A stretch of 64,000 bases of DNA, from contig NC_031497.1 of assembly GCF_000237925.1 (NCBI RefSeq), positions 18,777,705-18,841,704 of the forward strand, read 5' to 3'. Position 1 is the first letter of the stretch. Every line of letters begins with the position of its first letter. Positions 55,057-64,000 of the stretch are shown one piece after another. This stretch comes from Schistosoma mansoni. Its lineage: Eukaryota; Platyhelminthes; Trematoda; Strigeidida; Schistosomatidae. Under the pieces are notes generated by a model, which was not told the DNA's origin, did no database searches, and worked only from the letters and a program-made list of their open reading frames with translations. A program made the translations under genes and the position numbers.

Positions 55057-55823
55057 CAAAATAATTCATTCAAATCAAAAATGTAGATAAAACTCACCAA
55101 TGGAATGAATGTATTGAACTAATATGATTTATTGTAAATACAAATCTTTCTTTTTTTGTTTGTTTGCTGATATAATTTGATTGTTTCTATGTTGTTTATG
55201 AGTAGTAATTATTTTCCCTGAACTATTATTTCTTTGTATTAATAATAATATTAATAATATATATTCAAATGAATTGGCATTAACATCATGATCACATTTA
55301 TTACCGTTGTTTCTCTATTGATTTATATATTGATGAAATCAATATGGTTATATATGATCACACCTTTATATGGTATGTATACTTGTGTGTATCATACATG
55401 TATATACATATATATACCTATGAGTCTGAGAATAAGAAATAAAGCTTATCTACAGACATTTACTATCTGTCTGATCACAACTATAATCATCTTTATAACT
55501 TCATCAAATAGAAATAATCATAATAATTTTTTTTTTTTTGAACAATGAACAAAGAATTATCCTAAAGTATTTCATATATTTAAATCTAGATACTATGCGT
55601 GGGTTCTTGTAACCTTGAGAACTAAATCACATAGATTAGATCATTTTTGTGTTTGTATATCGAACTCATCTCTTCATAGTGAAACTGATTGGTTATGGTT
55701 GTTTTTGTTGTGTACTTACATTGTACTAGAAAACATTCCATAAATATAAACTCTACTAATTTCATTATTTTCACTAATATCATAGTCTAAGTTAATATAA
55801 GTAGTAATTACAAATAATTACTG
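55057..55823. other. AT-rich stretch
   Basis: The frame at 55288-55548 is a hydrophobic low-complexity translation of TA-rich DNA and is not called as a gene. Confidence 0.4.
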
Positions 55824-56125
55824 ACCTTGTATGACATGGCTCAAAATCGTTTGTAATGGCGAAGGTGCATCCACTCTTTGTGTTCTACCAAATTCTAATC
55901 TTCTGAATTCCTCATGTCTCTATTTTTTCCTCTTTCCAAATTTATTTCACTGGATTATACTGCTTCAATAACATCTTCAAACCCTAATCTTTCACATTAA
56001 TGCTTATACTCTTACTACTTCTACCACTATGGGAATTGAATCGACAACTGCATCTCTATGCTGATGTGGTATGGCAACTCGAACTGATGTATGTACGTAC
56101 GAAGTTCTACGTTGTGACTGACTGA
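55824..56125 (+). mobile_element. 5'-truncated GACT-tailed RTE 3' end
   Basis: Matches 4801-5111 closely: GACATGGCTCAAAATCGTTT, TGGCGAAGGTGCATCCACTC, and the ending TTCTACGTTGTGACTGACTG. It contains the last codons of RT and the 3' untranslated region. It is closer to the full-length copy than the 33.7-kb copy is. Confidence 0.85.
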
Positions 56126-56329
56126 ACTGCACCATTAATGATATAAATCTTTGTATTCAACAGTTTTGTATTAAAGATTTTATTTGTGTAATTGGTGCAA
56201 ATTCTCATTAAATTCTTTTTTGTTTTAATTAAAAACGAAGATTTTGTATAAATAAATATTCATTATGTGCTTCTATTTAGTCAATCTCTACCCTTTTCTA
56301 TTCTAAACTTATTGTAACTAATCAAAATG

Positions 56330-56405
56330 GGGATTTGTGAAGACTATAGTAATTTTAATAGTTGAATTCATTAGTCGATCTAAGCTAGACCATTATTGAA
56401 AACCT
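56330..56405 (-). repeat. Family B 3'-end fragment
   Basis: Reads as a reverse family B tail: GGGGATTTGTGAAGACTATA, then ATAGTTGAATTCATTAGTCG and AAGCTAGACCATTATTGAAA. Confidence 0.6.
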
Positions 56406-58379
56406 TTTGTACTCCGTTATTCAACCCTAATGTTTAGTTTGAATATAATTGCGTTTTTTTGACTGTTTGTGAGTTGTCGTCGTGTAGTCATCTATTTATT
56501 CACATATCCTTTACGTTATTCTCAATAGGGAATAAATCTAATGGTGTTCTAGTTGACTCGTCGTCACTCTCGCTTGTCAACCAATAAGGTAATAGAATAG
56601 TTTTAGTTTCTATTCAACACCGTTTGGTTTCTATTCGGACTCATGCATTTCTACACTAAAGGTTGAACTAGTTAGCTTATCATGTACAGGCCTTAACCTA
56701 GGTCGAAACAAGTTCTCTCTTGTGTATTATTGGGTAGACAGATCGAGGATGTAACACTCTTCCTCACTAAGCAAAATTAGTGATCCCAAATTTAAATGTA
56801 AATTCATGCCTTGGACCATTTTTAGCCCTGTTCGTCCCATATCATATCACGAAAATCATAATTCATTGTATTGCATAAATCATAGTTCAGCTATAATCAA
56901 CTTTTAAAATAATCTCCTCACTTCATCTCAAAACTAAATCCAAGCAAAATGTACTATGATCAGCTGCCATTATAGGGAGTATGTAAGAAAATTTGGCTTA
57001 TTTGAAATCATATGTCTAAAACTGATTAATGCCTACACGTACCAAATTATTCTAACATTTATTTAGTCTCCTAATTCATCATCATGATCGTTACCACGTT
57101 AGTCACTTATTGTCAGTTCTCCCTAGCGTCCTTTTAGGTTAACTGCTGATCCCAACCCGGGATAAAGGAGGATTGGGGATTGGGGTCAGGAAAACTATTT
57201 CGTAGAAAAACCTTGCTGAAAACACGCTTGCCAGAAAAAATCATTCAAAACTGTTTGAATTGCTCCTGAAAAGAAATACAAAGCCTACATAGTCCCTAAA
57301 GGAGCTGAGCAGATTCCATCCAATCAGAATCCGATAGAACCTTTCAGAACATTAACGTGGTATGCTATGATTGGACAGTTGTATGAACTCTTTTTTGTGA
57401 ATTGGCTGGATAATGATGTTAATGGCCTATACCGAAAACTAAGAATAAACCTATGTTTCTGCACATTTAGTAAACTGACTCGATAAACGCTCCTCCTGTC
57501 TTCAGTTTTTTGCGACTGCGGGTTCTACGCGTTCGAATTTGGGAGCTGTATACCATATTAATCGTAATCAAGCAGAGGACGTGACAAACCACTCGAACTC
57601 TGCCTGAGAGTTGAGAGGTCTTTTTGAGTTATGATACCTCACTGTTTAGACTCGGTAAAATACAAAAACATGTTTTTTCCTTGTATTGTCAATTCAAAGG
57701 GAATAAAGCACTAGAAAAGTTAGAAAAATGTCAAAGACTTGAGCAAAATTGTAGTAAACAGCAGGCGTTTATTGAGATTCTAGTAATACTCTTAGTTTTG
57801 ATAGTTCTAACATGGTCTCCATTTCTTTGAATCAGTGCTAATCCCTAAGAATGGCTAATAATAATTTTTTGAGATTATTGATCCGAGTCGATTTTACATG
57901 CTATAAATAAAGCCACATATAGTGTCTGTAAAGAGCTTATATGATGGAGATTTAGTTGCTTTCCTGATATTTTAGTCACGTGTAGGAGTGATCATTTGCC
58001 TATAATGTATCCAGTGTTCCATACCTTACGTATTGTGTACGAAATATGTATGTTAGTACGAAAAAAGCGTTTTCCATTCAGCTATATGCAAGTGCATAAT
58101 GTGGTTTTACAACTAACCAAGAACACACCACGAACGTTTGTATTGTAAAGAAGCATGAATAAGGATGGATTGCGTCTTTTAAGAAACAATACTTATTATT
58201 ATTGTTATTATACGTAAACTTCCTGTTCACCTGATGTGCTGAAGACAAGTTTCAGTCAGTGTGAGCAAATGTAATTTAATATTACCGAAAATAAGGTCAT
58301 ATACCGTACAATAATTCGTTGCTTTGAGTTTCAGTAGTTGATGAAGAAACTTTATAATAGTAAGTATTAACCATTAATA
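56406..58379. other. Unclassified repeat-like DNA
   Basis: 57095-57245 is the second copy of the repeat at 54212-54335. The segment 57285-57600 has a CCAATCAGAATCC promoter-like box and moderately GC-rich sequence resembling LTR or leader DNA, but I could not set its ends. No gene called. Confidence 0.35.
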
Positions 58380-58711
58380 TACTGAGGATACGACTGGTAT
58401 TCTAGTTTTACAACTAGCAACCAGTAGCACCTTCTATATTCGAAACCTTCCCGACCAAAGGAAATCAGTAGTCAGACGAGAAGAGGTAGGAAAGATATAT
58501 TTGATACGTTACCAATATATCGAGAGGCGTTTGTTCTTGGCTAGCTATTGAAACGTAGGAGCTGCGTCCCACGCCGAGTCGAGTCGTGATCTGGTACGGA
58601 TGCATGACCGAAAGCCTTCAGTTAAACAAGTCCACTTAAACAACGTGGTCAGCATCCAATGTCGAACACTTAGAAAGCTATTGATTTCGGGGAATTATTT
58701 ACAGCTACAAT
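58380..58711 (-). mobile_element. CR1-like fragment, copy 3 (diverged)
   Basis: Homologous to about 8602-8930 and the same part of copy 2, with many substitutions: shared GAGAAGAGGTAGGAAAGATA, GATGCATGACCGAAAGCCTT and GGGGAATTATTTACAGCTAC. It gives a measure of normal divergence in this family. It lacks both the RT tail and the palm. Confidence 0.8.
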
Positions 58712-61369
58712 ACCAACCGCCACATAGTTATTTTAGAAATAATACCGTATTGTATAGGAATAAATGGAACTGTAAAAACGAGAGCCTTGTGTTATGGTAG
58801 AATTTCCTTTTACGGTTTCCCAAAGTACGAATTAAGATTATCATTATTTTTTTATTATTCACAGATAACTTATTCATATACAAGTGCTGTGAAGAAATCA
58901 TTTTGGGTTTTATCACAAATGGAATTATATAGAAGAGTTTCAATAATGTTTACATAGTATCAACAATATTTCAACAGGCTCAGTAATATCAAGAAGAATA
59001 TAAATATAAGTACCTTGACAACCATGTTTGTGAAAGAGAATAAGATAAAACGGTATTGAAGTTATCATACATAACATTTAAAATTGATCAACACAGACTT
59101 GATGGTATAGTCAGAGTTCAAGAAGTGGGAGCTTAGAATGATCTATTTACGTTAGTTTAATTCAAAATTTCGTATTTCTTAATTAGTAATTATGGAAGAG
59201 TTAGAGTAAGATATTTCGAGTATTGTTGCGGAAAACAATCGTACTGCTCGAAAAAGTCCGTGGGGACCTAGAAAATTCCAGAGAACATCTTATTCAATCG
59301 ACGTTGACAAGAAGTTTCTCAGAAACACCTAGAAAGTGAAGAAATGCGTATTACCTCTTATGAACGGGCTGGTCACCTTTGTTGCCTCTATATTTAGCAT
59401 GGTCCCAGAAACTTCAAAAAGTTCCAAGCCATTTGCAAAACTATAAATATTCTCGCTTTTATGTACATAAACTAACCATGGAGTAAAGCTTTTAAGTGCG
59501 TGTTCTTCAAGTTGCCGTGTAGATTTAGCCTGCAGTTGTTAAAGGCGTCTAGAAATCGATTAAAACATTCAGTTTGAAGACTTAGAGGGTATGCGAAGAG
59601 ATTAGCCATCATGATAATAATAAATATGAACATAAACGGACTTTGAATATTTACATGAAGAATTCGTTTCACAATCAAATAAATGGATACCGGACATAAT
59701 TTACCACTCCATTCTTGTATATCGTTAGCGAGAATGCGAAACTCTGAAAATGTTTTCACAAGCAGCTCATCTCAGTAATCTAAAAATGAAGACCTACTTA
59801 GTATGAGATCGAAAGCACAAGATGAGAGGACAAATTGTACTCAAGATTAGGCTACTTACCATCAGATGGTCATCTCCTACCCGAAAATGTCCGCTTTCAA
59901 GCACCAATAGTGTTCTGTGATCATCGTACAGTCCTAATTACTATGTCAACAAACGGGATGCTGCAGAGAGTTGACAATAGTACTTACTTCGCCAAACCAG
60001 GAGAAACTACACTCAATAGATAGCTTCTTCAAGACTGTACATGGATATGAGAGTGGAGTGAGTTGAAATTAAAAAACTTGTATAAGATATTGAGGAATAT
60101 TTTTCAAGTAGCTATTCTTTTAAACATCCTTCAACAGTAAGACCTGTATGAAAAGGAAAAATTCACTCTGAACCAATGCTCAAGAAGCATGTTTCGAGCG
60201 AAATTGGGAAGTCTCACTTATTGTTTAAGAAACAGAAACTATTCCTCATTGAGAAACCAAGGCAACTCTCAAGTTCCAGGCGACAGAAAATATTTCTCGA
60301 TCAAGTCAGTGGTCAAAATAAATGCCTATCCGAAATTTCTCTGTAGGGTATTATTGCTTTGCTGTCTGACTTCATCATGATTATATGATACTAGTGATTA
60401 TAGAATATGTATCCTGCTTACTTTGTATATAATTTGTCAACGTACCCCATTAATTACAATACATATATAAGAATTTAAACACAAGTGTATCTGAGAGACA
60501 TATGTTTCAGAAACTAGTTACTGCAGACGAAAAGAAATGTATGAGGACTGGAATAGCGAAAATTGTCAACCCAGTGAGTGTTTGGTGACTCTGTCTCCAG
60601 GACTAAGAAAAAGGATATAAGTAAGCATACAATTACGTACCTACTAGTATGCACACACAAAGCATGTTCAGGGTTACACATCAATAGACAAAAAAGATAG
60701 ATATATGCTAATAGGGATAATATTCTCTCGTAATAAATACAAATACAGGCAATAAATTAGGGTGGTACAACAATCTTTCGAAGAAAGACTCTGACACAGC
60801 ATTAGTCTTCAAGGGCTACTTGAGAACACGAAGTGAAATGATAATGGTATACAATATGGTTGGTATGCATATACATACAAAAATAATTATTCTACTAGGA
60901 TGATAATACGAAGCTCAATGAAGCAATCCTTGGAAAATTTCACATCAAGAGCGAAGACTTGAGCATGCTCATTCTTTTGTCCATTGAGGGTTACCTCAAT
61001 CAAAATGACCACAGACTTCTTAGTAAACTGTTTCAAGAGAAGAGTTCATTGGCCATTAATCACCCATGAAATTCCAACTCTCCCTAAGACTGACTGTATC
61101 TGATGCATTTCTCACAACTTTCACAACCATCACACCCATCAGTATATTAATGCCCCCTTTTTTTAGTTTCCACCGCTTATTATTATCTAATTGTTTGTAT
61201 GCTTGACTGATTCTAATTTTTACCGAAGACATCACCATAGACTTGAGGGCGTATGGATGCAATGTGAAGCGATCTAAAAGAAACCAATCGGTTTATACGA
61301 GCTCGTGAAGACGATATTGGCTATAGGACATCATCTTCACTATAGTAACGTTGAGGTTGCTTTTTTAAA
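58712..61369. other. DNA upstream of CFAP161, no confirmed gene
   Basis: A minus-strand stretch at about 59700-59950 has splice-like edges (TTAG/GACTG...GATG/GTAAGT, then TTTTCAG/AGTTTCGC) and short open frames, but no recognisable family. The CFAP161 promoter must lie near the right end. Confidence 0.3.
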
Positions 61370-64000
61370 ATGTTACCTTTGAGGTCGTACAATTCAGGTG
61401 TTTTGTTAGGTAACTGGTGGGAGGAGAGAATACTGGAAAAAGTATACGGTTTTCTAATAAATTTAATATACTTAGGAAGAAAAGTCTGCGCGCTTCAGTA
61501 AAAATGAGGATCAGGTATCATCGACACAGTTTCTCAGTTTACTCACTGAAAGTATTCCTACTATGGTAGGCTTTATCATCTGACTATACCACTGAATTAA
61601 GATTCAATGCTCGGCGATGCCGTCAGATGGATATTTGCGTTTTGGGTCCAATATTCAAATAATAAATCCAGGATCATCTCCATATTACGTAAAATGTGGA
61701 CTTGCAACCACACGCCCACCTCATGCTCTTAGTCTTTCGATCGATATCTCATGCAACCTAACTTTGGAACTTTCTAATTCCGATGACAACATTTTTAATT
61801 CTTTGGGAAGAAACGGTTTACTGGGTGTTACCGCATCGAAGAATGTACAGCCGTCTGCGAAAAATGTTTTCCGGATACACTGGTTAGCCAATAAGTAAAG
61901 TATTCCATGTCAAAATTCATTATTTCGAGAGAATAAAACTTCTGCATGTAGATTCTTGACTATCAACGGAGGATTTCTAGTCATCTTTTTAGTGCAAAGC
62001 ATAAGACAGGTCAAATGTTTTGCATATTGTGCATTCGCGTCTCGATTTTACAGAATGGCTTAAGATTTCTTTCTGTTTCCAATCAATTTAGTTCAGTCAG
62101 TCACTTGAAGTTTCTGTATCAAATTTGTTGGTGCTTTGGTGAAGATCATACACGAAACTACAAACAAATAAAAGCCAACTATTGGTAAATGGTTGATTTT
62201 TATCATCGTAAACCCGATCTGAGCAAACACGGCCATTTTAATCGTCAAAACTGTAGTAGACGATGAAAAAATCCTTTGATCTTATTAACATTCATTATCG
62301 GGGAAACATATCTACAAATAAATACTGAACGCCAAGAAAACGGTGGGAATGGGCTGAAGGCGAAAAGACCACAAATTCGCCGTATTATTCTGAGTAAAGT
62401 GTATGGTTCTTGGATCTGCTGGTTTGTCGGTGCTTCTGGCATAGTTTTTCAGAAACATACGACTTATCAGGTTTTAACTTTATCAGGCGTGAGTTACAAA
62501 AGTAGTCAGTGAGGCTTTCTTACTCAACGAAATTCGTCTTGGTCACGTTTTTTCTTAAGGTTTATGGTTTGTTACATACAATTTCTGCCATCAAAAGTTG
62601 CTTGTTAAATATATTACCTTAACAGCGTTGTAGTCTAGGTTGGTATGGGGCGTTTCTTCTGCACTTATCCTCCTAAAGATTATGACAATACAATTCATCA
62701 ATGTTCTATATTTTTCAGGTACAATAAAAAGGTTTATTTAAGCAAATATCCAGTTTAAAATACTAATAAACTTAGTTTGAATCAACGACCTTCCGTAAAA
62801 TTTCGTTTTGAGTGAATGGTGACGACATCAAACAAACAATTTTACCTAATAATTCGACACTAATCAATACTCGTGAAGAGAATGTTATTATTAATTGAGT
62901 TCCTCAACCTATGTCCACATCTACAAAAGCATATATGAATAACAGTAAGATAGCATCGGCTGATATAAAATGTTTTTCTTAGTAAACTGACGTGAGAATT
63001 GGTTTCACAAAAGCATCAACTGCGACTCAGAAAAGAACGCGACACATTTATTTTAAGAAGTTTAGTTTTACAACATTTCTTTCCCTAATCCTATAGGCTC
63101 GACATTGATTAAAAGCGGAGAGTTTTGTCCAGTTGTTTGACAGTATGAATCACTGTAAACTTAACATACGCTTTCAAAAGTTTAATGCCATCTTTAATAG
63201 AAAAAAAGCATCAACATTTCAGACTTTTCAAAGTCTTATTTGTTTAAACATCATTTACTTTTTACTTCACATAGTTTACACGAGAGTCATTATGGTCGAG
63301 TAATTCGTTATGGTGAACCATTTGTGTTTGGATTACAACCAGATATAATCTCAACAAAATGTAATGTTGCACTACAGAAAAAGTTAAATGCAGACCAATG
63401 CCTATATTTGGCTAGTGATTTGCAGCACCTAGGCGATCAAAATTTACAACCAGGTGCACAAAGTTTATATTTCGAAGTTGGGAGACCATCATTTTTGTCT
63501 CAGTGGCGTTTAGAACATGAAGATCCACACTTACGTAGAGAGTTTGAAGGTAGGCCAGTGAAGGTAAGAATTATAAGTTTATTATACAAAAGAAAAACTT
63601 TTAGGGATATTGGAGAAAATGTGTATCTCATAAAAATTTATTTGCCGACGCCACTGTTTCGCTATAAATAATTTGTTCTTTAAGCTTTTGTTAGTTTCCG
63701 TTTTTTTGAAGTTTACAATAACGATATTTTTGTGAAAGTCTCAGTGGCTTAGTCAGTGGTGCATTGTAGTTTTGATATTAAAGTCACTGGGTTTGACTCC
63801 CGGTTCAGATATTTCCGGGTTTCAGGCACGTACTTCAAAAGAAACGTTTATCATGAATTCTGCTGCTAACTATATCCCATCTGCTCTAATTTTACCGTTG
63901 AATTTTTTGCTCGGCAATTTAGTAGCTATGCATTACGTATAGCGTGTTGAGATTCAAGCATGGTGATTATCCCACTTCGTTACATCAATCTTTTTCAAGA
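61370..64000 (+). CDS. CFAP161: CFAP161, cilia- and flagella-associated protein (5' part)
   Basis: Exons 61370-61441, 61476-61565, 61602-61894 and 63275-63563 join in phase to 248 codons; the 3' exon or exons were not found before the window ends. The start MLPLRSYNSGVLLGNWWEER matches the family opening (Y.PGV.IGNW.E). Exon 3 continues MPSDGYLRFGSNIQIINP, the counterpart of the vertebrate TEDGYIHYGDKV segment. Exon 4 has GRVIRYGEPFVFGLQ, CLYLASDLQHL and WRLEHEDPHLRREFEGRPVK, matching GQVLRYGQDF, LYLSSDH and DPQLRLEYEGFPV. CFAP161 is a microtubule inner protein of motile cilia. In a fluke, sperm, flame cells and ciliated larvae would be the likely sites. The first two introns are only 34 and 36 nt; the third is 1.4 kb. 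All donors are GT and all acceptors AG. Confidence 0.88.
63738..63830 (+). repeat. tRNA-like SINE head fragment (family C)
   Basis: GTCTCAGTGGCTTAGTCAGT resembles an A box and GGGTTTGACTCCCGG a B box, spaced about 50 bases apart. No hammerhead follows. It lies in the intron after CFAP161 exon 4. Confidence 0.45.

Noticed and set aside
55288-55548. 86-codon plus-strand frame with hydrophobic segments, looking like a small membrane protein
   Set aside because: It is a translation of TA-rich low-complexity DNA (runs of I, Y, T, N, F), with no splice context and no conserved motif.
57624-57830. Frame containing GNKALEKLEKCQRLEQNC, briefly considered as the N-terminal part of CFAP161
   Set aside because: The available donors leave the wrong phase, and a better in-phase N-terminus lies immediately upstream of the conserved exon at 61370-61565.
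59700-59950. Minus-strand candidate exons with GTAAGT donor and TTTTCAG acceptor
   Set aside because: The joined peptide (LLVLESGHFRVGDDHLM then SFAFSLTIYKNGV) matches no family I know, and the flanking exons could not be found. Splice-like signals are common by chance in AT-rich DNA.

Overview
The window is AT-rich, intron-bearing animal DNA crowded with retrotransposons. It almost certainly comes from a blood fluke (Schistosoma or a close relative). The clearest signs are tRNA-headed SINEs that carry schistosome-type hammerhead ribozymes, RTE and CR1 non-LTR elements, a Penelope-like remnant, and genes whose first introns are only 34-42 nt long. I cannot fix the species. There is a 200-N assembly gap at 35894-36093.

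Five host protein genes can be supported. (1) SDHAF2, minus strand: only the first coding exon (5778-6043) is visible. (2) TSR2, plus, single exon, 13827-14255. (3) MRPL44, minus, seven exons within 16783-22869; all splice phases agree and give 340 residues. (4) A 537-residue protein with a C-terminal dynein light chain (LC8-type) domain, minus, 30515-32128. (5) CFAP161, plus, four exons from 61370, running off the right edge. Two phase-matched candidate exons of an unrecognised gene lie at 45633-46022. Three of the named genes act in mitochondria or ribosome assembly and two are cytoskeletal or ciliary. They look like independent single genes, not a functional cluster.

Layout. 1-5.1 kb: a near-complete RTE-type element with an exact 12-bp target-site duplication (TSD). 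5.1-7.8 kb: SDHAF2 exon 1 and upstream DNA. 7.8-11.4 kb: a dead CR1-like element, minus. 13.8-15.1 kb: TSR2 and a (TAA)-tailed repeat. 16.8-22.9 kb: MRPL44, with a TSD-flanked repeat insertion in one intron. 22.9-26.1 kb: a 3127-bp copy of the same CR1 element with no difference that I found, ending 77 bp upstream of the MRPL44 start codon. 28.5-29.1 kb: Penelope-like inverted repeat. 30.5-32.1 kb: the LC8-domain gene. 32.7-57 kb: a repeat-rich tract with two hammerhead-SINE families, LTR-like sequences, RTE 3' ends and the assembly gap. 58.4-58.7 kb: a diverged third CR1 fragment. 61.4-64 kb: CFAP161.

The most interesting signal is the hammerhead system. Family A looks like the known schistosome hammerhead satellite/SINE. 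Family B has a different body but the same plan: tRNA-like A and B boxes followed by a complete hammerhead core. Several family B insertions are inverted chimeras bounded by TSDs. One has a vacant paralogous site elsewhere in the window, and its forward half starts within one base of the predicted ribozyme cleavage site. Another carries more than one unit. Together these suggest retrotransposition of ribozyme-processed, multimeric RNA.
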